Shown: positions 26,683 to 34,801, counted from the first letter of the stretch. The stretch: DNA of 64,000 nucleotides from Pseudomonas sp. BN411 (GCF_029871235.1 NZ_SSOM01000067.1:124001-188000); one strand, 5' to 3'. The notes: generated from the letters alone by a model not told the origin. A program made the numbers and translations.

Positions 26683-27468
26683 TCAGCGTGGCAGCCGGTA
26701 ATCGTCCGGCCCGAGGAGGTCGATGCCGCACTCCAGGTTCTCGATCCAGTAGAGGAAGGCGCTGATCATTTCCTTGCCGACGAAGGGCCGGCCGTGCTGC
26801 GGGACGATCATCTCCACGTCCATGCCGCGCACCATGGCGGCCCAGAGTCGGCAGACCTTGTTGCTGGCCATGTAGCGGCGATGGAAGCCTTCCATGTTCG
26901 GCACATGGTTGACGAAGTCGCGCACCGGCGTGGCGTCTTCCACCAGCGATGCACCCATGTCGCCGGAAAAGAGGATGCGGCTGGTCGGGTCATACACCTG
27001 GAAATTGCCCACCGAGTGGAGGAAGTGCGCAGGCACCGCCTTCAGCTGGCAGCGGCCCAGGGTGATGGACTGGCCGCGGTCGGGCAGGGCGATGATGCGG
27101 TCGTAGGTGGAGATGCCGTGGCTGATGGCCAGGTAGTTGGCGGTCAGGTGCGGCAGGAAGCGCGCCCAGAGCTTGGAGCAGATCACCTTCGCGCGGGTGT
27201 GCAGCAGCCATTTGTCCAGGGAGGCGATGATGTCCGGGTCCTGGTGGGAGGCGAAGATGTAGGTCAGGTCCTGCACCGGAATGTGCTTGGACAGTTCCAG
27301 CGACAGCGGTGTGTAGGTCAGGTCGCCGCCCGGGTCCAGCAGCAGGTACTGCTCGTTGTCGGTAATCAGGAACTGGTTGGACTGCACGCCGTCGCCGCTG
27401 ACCAGATCGTCGAACATCAGGCATTGGTGGGTGCCGTTGTCGAACAGCACGATGGGTTCGCGACGCAT
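26683..27468 (-). CDS. Diiron-type metallo-beta-lactamase-fold protein (flavodiiron/ODP-like)
   Basis: A 261-residue MBL-fold protein resembling the oxygen-binding diiron (ODP) domain of flavodiiron proteins but without a flavodoxin domain. A full ligand set is visible: H75-x-D77-x-D79 (variant of HxExD), H148, D170 in SGDMG, and H225 in PQHG. Such proteins bind or reduce O2 or NO, or sense oxygen. I chose ATG 27468 (MRREPIVLFDNG). An Anr-like box lies about 60 bases upstream, which fits an oxygen-related role. Confidence 0.85.
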   Translation of the reverse strand: MRREPIVLFDNGTHQCLMFDDLVSGDGVQSNQFLITDNEQYLLLDPGGDLTYTPLSLELSKHIPVQDLTYIFASHQDPDIIASLDKWLLHTRAKVICSKLWARFLPHLTANYLAISHGISTYDRIIALPDRGQSITLGRCQLKAVPAHFLHSVGNFQVYDPTSRILFSGDMGASLVEDATPVRDFVNHVPNMEGFHRRYMASNKVCRLWAAMVRGMDVEMIVPQHGRPFVGKEMISAFLYWIENLECGIDLLGPDDYRLPR

Positions 27469-27525
27469 GGAAACCTCTGTAGGAAAAGCGACGCGCAGAT
27501 GTAAGGCATTTCTGAAGGACGAGTG

Positions 27526-27539
27526 CTGACCTGGATCAA
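27526..27539 (-). promoter_or_regulatory. Anr/FNR-like box upstream of the ODP-like gene
   Basis: On the minus strand TTGAT-ccag-GTCAG matches 8 of 10 positions of TTGAT-N4-ATCAA. It is centred about 65 bases from the ATG, similar to the spacing at the universal stress protein gene, with a weak -10-like tacatc where expected. Confidence 0.45.
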
Positions 27540-27563
27540 GCCAGATAGGTGACTGCTTAAACC

Positions 27564-27926
27564 GTAGGTTGGTCTGAGCTATGCGAAGCCCAACTCGAAA
27601 GGTCCGCATGGCTGCTTGTTGGGCTTCGCTGCGCTCTGCCACAACCTACGGGGAGTCAGGTCATGCCAGCGCCGCCAGCTTCAATCGCGAACTGGCTTTT
27701 GTAGGTTGGGCTGAGCTATGCGAAGCCCAACTTGAAAGGTCCGCGTGGCTGCTTGTTGGGCTTCGCTGCGCTCTGCCACAACCTACGGGAAGTCAGGCCA
27801 TACCAAGCGCCGCCAGCTTCAATCGCGAATTGGCTTTTGTAGGTTGGTCTGAGCTATGCGAAGCCCAACTTGAAAGGCCCGCGCGGTTGCTTGTTGGGCT
27901 TCGCTGCGCTCTGCCACAACCTACGG
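27564..27926. repeat. Three tandem gtaggttgg...cgaagcccaac repeat units
   Basis: Three direct copies start at 27564, 27701 and 27839 (periods 137 and 138). Each unit has an inverted pair, gtaggttgg...cgaagcccaac and gttgggcttcgctgcgctct...caacctac. The first two units also carry a 35-45-base spacer that reads, on the minus strand, like the 3' end of the next gene including its stop codon. A single related copy is at 38193-38266. The whole 27469-27930 gap consists of this block plus the Anr-like box; no gene is present. Confidence 0.92.
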
Positions 27927-27930
27927 GAAG

Positions 27931-28818
27931 TCAGGCTATGCCCAGTGTGGCCAGGGCCTTTTCCAGCCGTTTGACCCTCGGTCCGCTGGCGATCTCCAGC
28001 ACGCCCTGGTCGCGTTTCCAGAGATTCGCCCATTCCTCCGGTCCGCCAGCGAAGGCGGCGTCCAGTTCCGGCTTGATCGCCTTGAACTGGGCGAAGAGGG
28101 CGGCTAGCAGGAGGTGCATGGCCGGTGCCGTGGCGCATTGGCGGGAGACGTCCGCCGCGCCGCTGAGCAACGCCAGCAGGCGCAATTGCAGGTCCTGGGG
28201 CCAGGCGTTGTCGCGGCCCACGCCGTACAGCCAGGCCACCAGTGCGGCGAGGACGTGGAGGTCTTCGATACTGCGGAACGGCTTTACGTAGGCGTCCCAG
28301 CCATCGCCGGCCAGACGCTCGCAATGGGCGCCTTCCAGATGCAGGCGTGCATGGGGGACGTCGGGCATCAGCGGCAGCGGTTTGAGCTGCTCGACGCGCA
28401 CACCCGGGGCGCCGTTGCGCACCACGGTCAGGGCCAGGCGCGGCGATTCTCCGTCGGCTTCTTCGCGGGCCGCCACCAGCAGCCAGTCGGCGGCATTTCC
28501 GGCGGTGACGAAGTCCTTGCGTCCGGCGAGGCTGAGGCCGGTCAGGCGGGTCTGCATGTCGGCCGGGCGTACGCTGCGGTTCTCGGTCACGCACAGCGCG
28601 CCCAGGCTCTGCGGCGCGGAAGGCCAGAGCAGGCGCAGGGCGCCCTGGTAACCGGCGAGGAACGCCAGCCCGGGTGTGGCGGACAGCTTGCCGCCGAGCA
28701 CTGCCAGTTCGAAGGGCGTCACCTCACCCAGGCGGTCGAGCAGGGCGCCGTACCAGTCATCCAGCGGCTGGCTGGAAGGCAGGCGGGCAGTGGCTTCGAA
28801 CAGGCGTTGCCAGGGCAT
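27931..28818 (-). CDS. Acyl-CoA dehydrogenase-like protein, short form
   Basis: A 295-residue product resembling acyl-CoA dehydrogenases in its middle region (LTGLSLAGRKDFVTAGNAADWLLVAARE) but shorter than the usual 380 residues, with a reduced N-terminal helical domain and no recognisable catalytic glutamate segment. I chose ATG 28818 (MPWQRLFEATARLP). It may be a non-catalytic or divergent family member. The stop codon abuts the tandem repeat block. It is divergent from olsB. Confidence 0.75.
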   Translation of the reverse strand: MPWQRLFEATARLPSSQPLDDWYGALLDRLGEVTPFELAVLGGKLSATPGLAFLAGYQGALRLLWPSAPQSLGALCVTENRSVRPADMQTRLTGLSLAGRKDFVTAGNAADWLLVAAREEADGESPRLALTVVRNGAPGVRVEQLKPLPLMPDVPHARLHLEGAHCERLAGDGWDAYVKPFRSIEDLHVLAALVAWLYGVGRDNAWPQDLQLRLLALLSGAADVSRQCATAPAMHLLLAALFAQFKAIKPELDAAFAGGPEEWANLWKRDQGVLEIASGPRVKRLEKALATLGIA

Positions 28819-28870
28819 TGAAGGCTCCTCAAGGGGGATGGGGGCGTGGCTGCGGGATGTCAGCGGACCC

Positions 28871-28899
28871 ATGTCATACAAGCATCATCGGATCGTCAT
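28871..28899 (+). promoter_or_regulatory. PhoB box (three direct repeats) upstream of olsBA
   Basis: Three 7-mers at exact 11-base steps resemble the CTGTCAT half-site: atgtcat (28871, 6/7), gcatcat (28882, 4/7), tcgtcat (28893, 5/7), with 4-base spacers. They lie about 90 bases before the olsB start. Ornithine lipid synthesis is induced by phosphate starvation in P. aeruginosa, which supports the call. Confidence 0.65.
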
Positions 28900-28989
28900 G
28901 GGGGTGACACCGGGTCTACCTAGCCTGAGCTTGCACAACAAGATCGTCCGGCTGCAACCGGGATCTAGCCGGCCAACGGAGGCTTATTC

Positions 28990-29760
28990 ATGACTCAGAT
29001 CGCCATGACCCGCGACAGCGTCGCACCCAACGGGAAAAGCCCTCGCCGTCTCCAGGCCGAGCGCCTGGAAGGCATTGCTGCGTTGCGTGAGGCGCAGGCC
29101 CTGCGTTTTCGAGTGTTCAGCGCCGAGTTCGACGCCAAGCTGCAGGGCGCCGAGTTCGGTCTCGATATGGATGACTACGATCCGCACTGCCAGCACATCG
29201 GCGTGCGCGACCTGGACAGCGGTGAGCTGGTCGCCACCACCCGCCTGCTCGATCATCACGCCGCCCGTGACCTTGGCCGCTTCTACAGCGAAGAGGAATT
29301 CAGCCTCCACGGCCTCGGCGAGCTGCAAGGCCCGGTGCTGGAAATCGGCCGTACCTGCGTCGACCCGGCCTACCGCAATGGCGCCACCATCGCCGTGCTC
29401 TGGGGGGAACTGGCTGAAGTGCTGAACCAGGGCGGCTACCGCTACCTGATGGGCTGCGCCAGCATCCCGATGCAGGACGGCGGCATCCAGGCACAGGCCA
29501 TCATGCAGCGCCTGCGCGAGCGTCATCTGTGCACCGAATACCTGCGCGCGGAGCCGAAGAACCCGCTGCCGGTGCTGGAGCTGCCGGGCAACGTGATCGC
29601 CGAGATGCCGCCGCTGCTCAAGGCCTACATGCGCCTGGGCGCGAAGATCTGTGGCGAGCCGTGCTGGGACCCGGACTTCCAGGTGGCCGACGTGTTCATC
29701 CTGCTCAAGCGTGACGAGCTTTGCCCACGCTACGCCCGTCACTTCAAGGCTGCGGTCTGA
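28990..29760 (+). CDS. olsB: OlsB, L-ornithine N-alpha-acyltransferase
   Basis: A 256-residue GNAT-fold acyltransferase that attaches a 3-hydroxy acyl chain from ACP to ornithine, the first step in ornithine lipid synthesis. Family features include [29 protein letters not shown] and [16 protein letters not shown] strong ribosome site ggagg precedes ATG 28990. It is followed by olsA with a 9-base gap, giving the olsBA operon. Ornithine lipids replace phospholipids when phosphate is scarce, and a Pho-type box lies upstream. Confidence 0.93.
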   Translation: MTQIAMTRDSVAPNGKSPRRLQAERLEGIAALREAQALRFRVFSAEFDAKLQGAEFGLDMDDYDPHCQHIGVRDLDSGELVATTRLLDHHAARDLGRFYSEEEFSLHGLGELQGPVLEIGRTCVDPAYRNGATIAVLWGELAEVLNQGGYRYLMGCASIPMQDGGIQAQAIMQRLRERHLCTEYLRAEPKNPLPVLELPGNVIAEMPPLLKAYMRLGAKICGEPCWDPDFQVADVFILLKRDELCPRYARHFKAAV

Positions 29761-29768
29761 GGCTGGGC

Positions 29769-30542
29769 ATGCTGAAGTCCGTACGTTTCTACGCCCGCGT
29801 CGCCCGCCTGCTGGCAGTGATCGGCCTCGGCTTGTCGCTGGCGTTGTGGGTTGGCGTGCTGGAACGCCTGGGGCGTCGTGATCTGATGGCCACCCGGCAG
29901 CGCCTGACCCGCTGGTTCCTCGCCCGCCTGGCGGGCGCGCTGCCGTTTCGCGTGCGGGTCATTGGCCGGGTGCCGGAGCAGCCCATGCTCTGGGTGAGCA
30001 ACCACGTGTCCTGGACCGATATCCCGCTGCTCGGCGCCGTGGCGCCGCTGTCCTTCCTGTCCAAGGCCGAGGTGCGTGCCTGGCCGGTGGCCGGTTGGCT
30101 GGCACACAAGGCCGGCACCCTGTTCATCCGTCGTGGTTCGGGGGATAGCGGCCTGGTCGGCCAGCAACTCGCCCGCCACCTCGGGGATGGGCGCCACCTG
30201 CTGATCTTCCCGGAAGGCACCACCACCGATGGCAGCCTGCTGAAGACTTTCCACAGCCGCCTGCTCACCAGCGCCGTGGAAACCCAGGTACCGGTGCAGC
30301 CGGTGGCGATCCGTTATCTGCGCGATGGCCAGCGCGACGAAATCGCGCCCTTCATCGGTGAGGACGACCTGCTCTCGCACCTGGTACGCCTGTTGCGCAG
30401 CGATCCGGCTGACGTGGAAATCCAGCTGCTCGAGCCGGTTGCCAGCCAGGGGCTGACCCGTACCGTGCTGAGCCAGAAAGCAAAGAGCGCCGTGCAACTG
30501 GCGCTCTTCGGTGAGGTGGAAGACGAGGCTCTGGCCGCCTGA
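29769..30542 (+). CDS. olsA: OlsA, lyso-ornithine lipid O-acyltransferase
   Basis: A 257-residue PlsC-type 1-acyl-glycerol-phosphate-acyltransferase-like enzyme that O-acylates lyso-ornithine lipid at the inner membrane. An N-terminal hydrophobic segment (about 10-27) precedes the NHxxxxD box, here N-H-V-S-W-T-D, and the FPEGTTTDG motif. I chose ATG 29769 (MLKSVRFYARV). It ends six bases from the convergent universal stress protein gene, with no clear terminator in between. Confidence 0.93.
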   Translation: MLKSVRFYARVARLLAVIGLGLSLALWVGVLERLGRRDLMATRQRLTRWFLARLAGALPFRVRVIGRVPEQPMLWVSNHVSWTDIPLLGAVAPLSFLSKAEVRAWPVAGWLAHKAGTLFIRRGSGDSGLVGQQLARHLGDGRHLLIFPEGTTTDGSLLKTFHSRLLTSAVETQVPVQPVAIRYLRDGQRDEIAPFIGEDDLLSHLVRLLRSDPADVEIQLLEPVASQGLTRTVLSQKAKSAVQLALFGEVEDEALAA

Positions 30543-30548
30543 GGGTGG

Positions 30549-31430
30549 TCAGGCCTTGTTCGTTTCCGGCCAGTGGATCGGCGGCACCGTGAGGATGTCG
30601 CAGTCCAGTTCGCGCATGGCGGCATCCGCCACGCTGCCGATCAGCACCCGTTTCATCCCCGTCAGTCCGCGCGTGCCCATCACCAGCAGGTCGACAGGTT
30701 CGCGGTCCAGCACTCGCCGCAATGCGGTCATTGGCTGGCCTTCCTCGATCAGGCGCTGGTCGATGAGGGCGCCCAGTTCTTCCTTGAGCAGGAACTCATC
30801 CAGCGCGGCGGTCGCCCGGCGGCGCTCATCGGCGGCGTAGTCGCCCGGAATCGTCCCGGCCCCTGCGCCAGCCGCCAGCAGCATGGCGCCACCCAGCGGG
30901 TCGAAAGCGTGCAGCGCCTTGGCGCCGGATTTCGGGATCAGACCCAGCTCGTGGGCGGCGCGCGCGGCCTGGGCGGAAGCCGGAGAGCAATCCAGGGCCA
31001 GCAGCGGCATCAGGTAGTCGTCTTCGGCGGCCTTGTTCACCAGCAGGATCGGCACGTGACTGGTGCGGACCAGGCGCTCCAGGGTGGTCCCGACGAAGAT
31101 GTCGCGCAGCGGGTTCTTGCGATGGCTGCCAACCACCAGCAGGTCGATGTTGGCCCAGCGGGTGCAGTCGGCGATGTGCTTGGCCGGGTCGCCCACCTCC
31201 ACCCAGATTTCCGGCGTGCGGCCAGCGAGTTCGGTGAAGAAGTCCACCTGCTCATTGAGGTAGCGGCGGACCTGCTCGACTTCCAGTTCGATCCGCAGCT
31301 GCGGCTGGTCTTCGTCGACCACATGGAGGATGAACCAGGGACAGTCGAACTGCCGGGCCAGGCGCGCCGCGCGTCGCAAGGCGCGGTCGGAGCGGTTGGA
31401 AAGGTCGGTCGCCAGCATCAGCGCGTTCAT
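30549..31430 (-). CDS. Tandem-domain universal stress protein
   Basis: A 293-residue cytoplasmic protein with two UspA folds in tandem. The N-terminal copy starts MLATDLSNRSDRALRRAARLA and carries VVGSHRKNPLRDIFVGTTLERLV. The C-terminal copy ends with VMGTRGLTGMKRVLIGSVADAAM, where the G-x2-G-x9-G-S/T ATP-binding pattern is visible. Its PAO1 counterpart is in the anaerobic Anr regulon, as I recall. A strong Anr box (9 of 10) lies upstream with a suitably placed -10. ATG 31430 is the conserved start. Confidence 0.92.
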   Translation of the reverse strand: MNALMLATDLSNRSDRALRRAARLARQFDCPWFILHVVDEDQPQLRIELEVEQVRRYLNEQVDFFTELAGRTPEIWVEVGDPAKHIADCTRWANIDLLVVGSHRKNPLRDIFVGTTLERLVRTSHVPILLVNKAAEDDYLMPLLALDCSPASAQAARAAHELGLIPKSGAKALHAFDPLGGAMLLAAGAGAGTIPGDYAADERRRATAALDEFLLKEELGALIDQRLIEEGQPMTALRRVLDREPVDLLVMGTRGLTGMKRVLIGSVADAAMRELDCDILTVPPIHWPETNKA

Positions 31431-31462
31431 CGGGCACCTCCAGTGTGTGTGGTTCTGACTCC

Positions 31463-31504
31463 ATTCCACTGCAGGTGTAGGAAATTTCCCTTGATACAGG
31501 TCAA
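31463..31504 (-). promoter_or_regulatory. Anr-dependent promoter of the universal stress protein gene
   Basis: On the minus strand TTGAC-ctgt-ATCAA (31504-31491) matches 9 of 10 positions of the FNR/Anr consensus. A -10-like TGGAAT (31468-31463) follows after 22 bases, the geometry of a class II site centred near -41.5. The box overlaps the stop codon of the upstream acpH-like gene. Confidence 0.7.
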
Positions 31505-32082
31505 CCGATATTGGGCTGGGTTCCCGCGAATTGCTGGAGCTGTGGATAGAACTGACGGAAGTCATCGAACAGGGGCTGATACAGCGCCTCCAGCTCGGCC
31601 ATCGCTCCGTCCAGCGCTTCCGGCCGCGAGATGCGCCGCGCCATGCCGGCGATGACCAGTTCCAGGGTCTCGAACTCCCGGTAGCTGCCGAGCCAGTCCT
31701 GCTCGGCCATGCGCGGGGCGATCAGCGCCAGGCGGCCGGGCAGTGCGGGTTCGTTGACCAGCACGTCGTAGACATGGCGGGTGAAGGCATCCAGCGGTTC
31801 GGCGGAATAGAGCGCCCAATCGCGGGCCAGGCAGTGGTCGAAGAAGACGTCCAGCAGGATGCCGGCGAAGCGCCGCCGCTCGCTGGGGAAACGCAGCTTG
31901 GCCTGGGTGATCAGCGGGTGGCTGTCGGTGAAGGCGTCAATGCGCCTGTGCAGGCGGATACCGGCTTCGATATCCGCCGGCCAGCGCCCGGCCAGCGGCC
32001 CTTTGACGAAGTCGCCATAGAGGCTGCCGAGCAGTTGCGCCGGCTGCGAGCCGCCGAGATGGAGGTGAGCGAGGTAGTTCAT
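31501..32082 (-). CDS. AcpH-family acyl-carrier-protein phosphodiesterase
   Basis: A 193-residue protein of the ACP phosphodiesterase family, which removes the 4'-phosphopantetheine arm from acyl carrier protein. The N-terminus MNYLAHLHLGG and the GDFVKGPL, HRRIDAFTDSHP and FFDHCLARDW segments fit the HD-like metal-dependent family; several histidine-aspartate pairs could bind metal. In-vivo importance is debated in other bacteria. The 3' end overlaps the Anr box of the next gene. Confidence 0.85.
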   Translation of the reverse strand: MNYLAHLHLGGSQPAQLLGSLYGDFVKGPLAGRWPADIEAGIRLHRRIDAFTDSHPLITQAKLRFPSERRRFAGILLDVFFDHCLARDWALYSAEPLDAFTRHVYDVLVNEPALPGRLALIAPRMAEQDWLGSYREFETLELVIAGMARRISRPEALDGAMAELEALYQPLFDDFRQFYPQLQQFAGTQPNIG

Positions 32083-32161
32083 TGGGCGAGCTTAACCCAG
32101 AGTCGGTTTTATCATGGCGGTCGATGATGACTATCGGCACAAACGATCCTGTATCGCTCTT

Positions 32162-32193
32162 TCTCGATATAAAGTTCGTTCCATCTCGATATA
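32162..32193 (+). promoter_or_regulatory. Candidate PyeR operator (direct repeat tctcgatata)
   Basis: Exact 10-base repeats tctcgatata at 32162-32171 and 32184-32193, 22 bases apart (about two helical turns), just upstream of pyeR. PyeR homologues repress their own operon, so a double operator here is plausible. Confidence 0.5.
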
Positions 32194-32206
32194 CGAATCC
32201 ACGGCC

Positions 32207-32515
32207 ATGAGCACATCCATCGACCTCGACGAAATCATCAAGGCACTGGCCAATCCCGTCCGGCGGGAGATGCTGCAGTGGCTCAAGGACCCGGAGAAGT
32301 ACTTCGTCGAGCAGGACCACCCATTCGAAATCGGCGTCTGCGCCGGCAAGTTCGACCAGCGCTGCGGGCTGTCCCAGTCCACCGTCTCGGCGCACCTGGC
32401 GACCTTGCAGCGCGCTGGCCTGGTAACGAGCCGCAAGGTGGGCCAATGGAACTTCTTCAAACGCAATGAAGCCGTCATCGCTGAATTCCTTCGCCAGATG
32501 AGCGACGAGCTGTAA
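32207..32515 (+). CDS. pyeR: PyeR, ArsR-type repressor
   Basis: A 102-residue winged-helix ArsR-family DNA-binding protein (KALANPVRREMLQWLKDPE; recognition helix in GLSQSTVSAHLATLQRAGLV). It lacks the classical ELCVCDL metal site, consistent with a non-classical ArsR protein. The gene order pyeR - MFS - OYE matches the pyeR-pyeM-xenB operon described in P. aeruginosa, where PyeR represses the operon and affects biofilm formation. ATG 32207 (MSTSIDLDE) was chosen. Confidence 0.9.
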   Translation: MSTSIDLDEIIKALANPVRREMLQWLKDPEKYFVEQDHPFEIGVCAGKFDQRCGLSQSTVSAHLATLQRAGLVTSRKVGQWNFFKRNEAVIAEFLRQMSDEL

Positions 32516-32560
32516 CTGCAGCACCTGCCACAACCCGAAAATCTTCCCAGGAGCAGGCCA

Positions 32561-33724
32561 ATGCCTACTGCGCTTCTCGTCCTCGCCTTGTCCGCGTTTG
32601 CGATAGGCACCACTGAATTCGTCATCATGGGCCTGCTGCCCGAGGTGGCCACCGATCTCGGCGTATCCATTCCCGGCGCCGGCTGGCTGGTCACCGGCTA
32701 CGCCCTGGGTGTGGCCATCGGTGCGCCGTTCATGGCGATGCTCACCTCGAAGCTTCCGCGAAAACGCGCCCTGCTGGCGCTGATGGGGGTGTTCATCATC
32801 GGCAACCTGCTCTGCGCCATCGCCGCCAACTACGGCCTGCTGATGCTGGCGCGGGTCGTTACCGCGCTCTGCCACGGCGCCTTCTTCGGTATCGGCTCGG
32901 TGGTTGCCGCCAGCCTGGTGCCGGCCAACCGCAAGGCTTCTGCCGTCGCCCTGATGTTCACCGGCCTGACCCTGGCCAACGTGCTCGGCGTGCCCCTGGG
33001 CACCGCCCTGGGCCAGGTCGCTGGCTGGCGTTCAACCTTCTGGGCGGTGACCCTGATCGGCATCGCTGCGCTGATCGGCCTCTGGCGGGTACTGCCGCGC
33101 CAGGATGACGAAGAGGCCACCGACATCCGCGCCGAGTTCGCCGCCCTGCGGGGTGCCGCGCTTTGGCTGGCGCTGTCCACCACCGTGCTGTTCTCCGCCG
33201 CTGTGTTCTGCATCTTCACCTACGTCGCGCCGCTGCTCGGCGAAGTGACCGGCGTTTCGCCCCGTGGCGTGACCTGGAGCCTGCTGCTGATCGGCCTGGG
33301 CCTGACCCTGGGCAACGTGATCGGTGGCCGCCTGGCGGACTGGAAGCTGGCGCAGACCCTGATGGGCGTGTTCGTCGCCCTGGCCGTCGCCTCCAGCGTC
33401 CTGACCTGGACCAGCGCAAGCCTGATTCCCACGGAAATCACCCTGTTCCTCTGGGCCACGGCCGCCTTCGCCGCGGTGCCGGCCCTGCAGGTCAACGTGG
33501 TGAATTTCGGCAGCGACGCCCCAAACCTGGTTTCCACCCTGAACATCGGCGCCTTCAACGTGGGCAATGCCCTCGGCGCCTGGGTCGGCGGCCTGGTCAT
33601 CGGCCACGGATTCGGCCTCACCAGCGTTGCACTGGCCGCTGCAGTACTGGCGATCCTCGCCCTGCTAGCGACCCTGCTCACCTTCAGCAACCGTAATCCC
33701 GAGCTGCAAGCGGCTCTCGACTGA
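32561..33724 (+). CDS. pyeM: PyeM, major facilitator exporter
   Basis: A 387-residue MFS transporter with about twelve hydrophobic segments, of the AraJ/arabinose-efflux-like branch (LVLALSAFAIGTTEFVIMGLLPE at the N-terminus; MLTSKLPRKRALLALMG in the A-motif position). Substrate unknown. It sits between pyeR and xenB with short gaps (45 and 15 bases), so it belongs to the same operon. Confidence 0.9.
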   Translation: MPTALLVLALSAFAIGTTEFVIMGLLPEVATDLGVSIPGAGWLVTGYALGVAIGAPFMAMLTSKLPRKRALLALMGVFIIGNLLCAIAANYGLLMLARVVTALCHGAFFGIGSVVAASLVPANRKASAVALMFTGLTLANVLGVPLGTALGQVAGWRSTFWAVTLIGIAALIGLWRVLPRQDDEEATDIRAEFAALRGAALWLALSTTVLFSAAVFCIFTYVAPLLGEVTGVSPRGVTWSLLLIGLGLTLGNVIGGRLADWKLAQTLMGVFVALAVASSVLTWTSASLIPTEITLFLWATAAFAAVPALQVNVVNFGSDAPNLVSTLNIGAFNVGNALGAWVGGLVIGHGFGLTSVALAAAVLAILALLATLLTFSNRNPELQAALD

Positions 33725-33739
33725 CCCGAGGTAAATGAC

Positions 33740-34789
33740 ATGCCCACGCTCTTCGACCCGATCAAGATCGGCGACCTGGAACTCGCCAACCGCATCATCA
33801 TGGCTCCGCTTACCCGCTGCCGCGCAGACGAGGGCCGTGTGCCCAACGCGCTGATGGCCGAGTACTACACCCAGCGCGCGTCTGCCGGGCTGATCATCAG
33901 TGAAGCCACTTCCGTCACGCCTCTGGGCGTCGGCTACCCGGATACCCCCGGCATCTGGTCCGACGAGCAGGTGAAGGGCTGGAGCAATATCACCAAGGCA
34001 GTTCACGCCAACGGCGGCAAGATCGTCCTGCAGCTGTGGCACGTAGGCCGTATTTCCGACCCGAGCTACCTGGATGGCGAAGCCCCGGTAGCGCCCAGCG
34101 CCATCGCCGCCAAAGGCCACGTCAGCCTGCTGCGTCCGCTGCGTGACTATCAGGTGCCGCGTGCCCTGGAAACCGAAGAGATCGCCGACATAGTCGAGGC
34201 CTACCGCATCGGTGCCGAGAACGCCCAGGCCGCCGGTTTCGACGGTGTGGAAATCCACGCTGCCAACGGCTACCTGCTGGATCAGTTCCTTCAGGACGGC
34301 ACCAACAAGCGCACCGACCAGTACGGCGGTTCCATCGAAAACCGTGCCCGCCTGCTGCTGGAAGTCACCGATGCCGCGATCAAGGTATGGGGCGCTGGCC
34401 GCGTAGGCGTGCACCTGTCGCCGCGTGCCGATCTGCATGACATGGGCGATTCCGACCTGGCCGGCACCTTCGGCTATGTCGCCCGTGAACTGGGCAAGCG
34501 TGGGGTGGCCTTCCTCTGCGCCCGTGAGAAGGAAGGCGAGGACAGCCTGACGCCCGCGCTGAAGGAAGCCTTCGGTGGTGTGTTCATCGCCAACGAGCGT
34601 TTTACCCGGGACAGCGCCGCTGCCTGGCTGGAAAGCGGCAAGGCCGATGCCGTGGCCTTCGGTGTTCCCTTCATCGCCAACCCCGACCTGCCCGAGCGCC
34701 TGCGCCTGGACGCCCCGCTGAACGAGCCGCGCCCGGAACTCTTCTACGCCAAGGGCCCGGTGGGCTACATCGACTACCCGCGCCTGTAA
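33740..34789 (+). CDS. xenB: XenB-like old yellow enzyme (xenobiotic/ene reductase)
   Basis: A 349-residue FMN-dependent alkene reductase of the old yellow enzyme family. Seen: LANRIIMAPLTRCRA (FMN site), LQLWHVGR, and HAANGYLLDQFLQDGTNKR with the active-site histidine/asparagine region and YGGSIENR. XenB reduces electrophilic alkenes and nitro compounds such as nitroglycerin and TNT in P. fluorescens/putida. It is the last gene of the pyeR operon, followed by a palindromic repeat. Confidence 0.93.
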   Translation: MPTLFDPIKIGDLELANRIIMAPLTRCRADEGRVPNALMAEYYTQRASAGLIISEATSVTPLGVGYPDTPGIWSDEQVKGWSNITKAVHANGGKIVLQLWHVGRISDPSYLDGEAPVAPSAIAAKGHVSLLRPLRDYQVPRALETEEIADIVEAYRIGAENAQAAGFDGVEIHAANGYLLDQFLQDGTNKRTDQYGGSIENRARLLLEVTDAAIKVWGAGRVGVHLSPRADLHDMGDSDLAGTFGYVARELGKRGVAFLCAREKEGEDSLTPALKEAFGGVFIANERFTRDSAAAWLESGKADAVAFGVPFIANPDLPERLRLDAPLNEPRPELFYAKGPVGYIDYPRL

Positions 34790-34801
34790 TGCGACCGGCC
34801 T

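Noticed and set aside
27564-27926. CRISPR-like appearance of the tandem repeats
   Set aside because: Only three units with a long period (137-138), repeat parts longer than spacers, and spacers similar to each other; no cas genes nearby.
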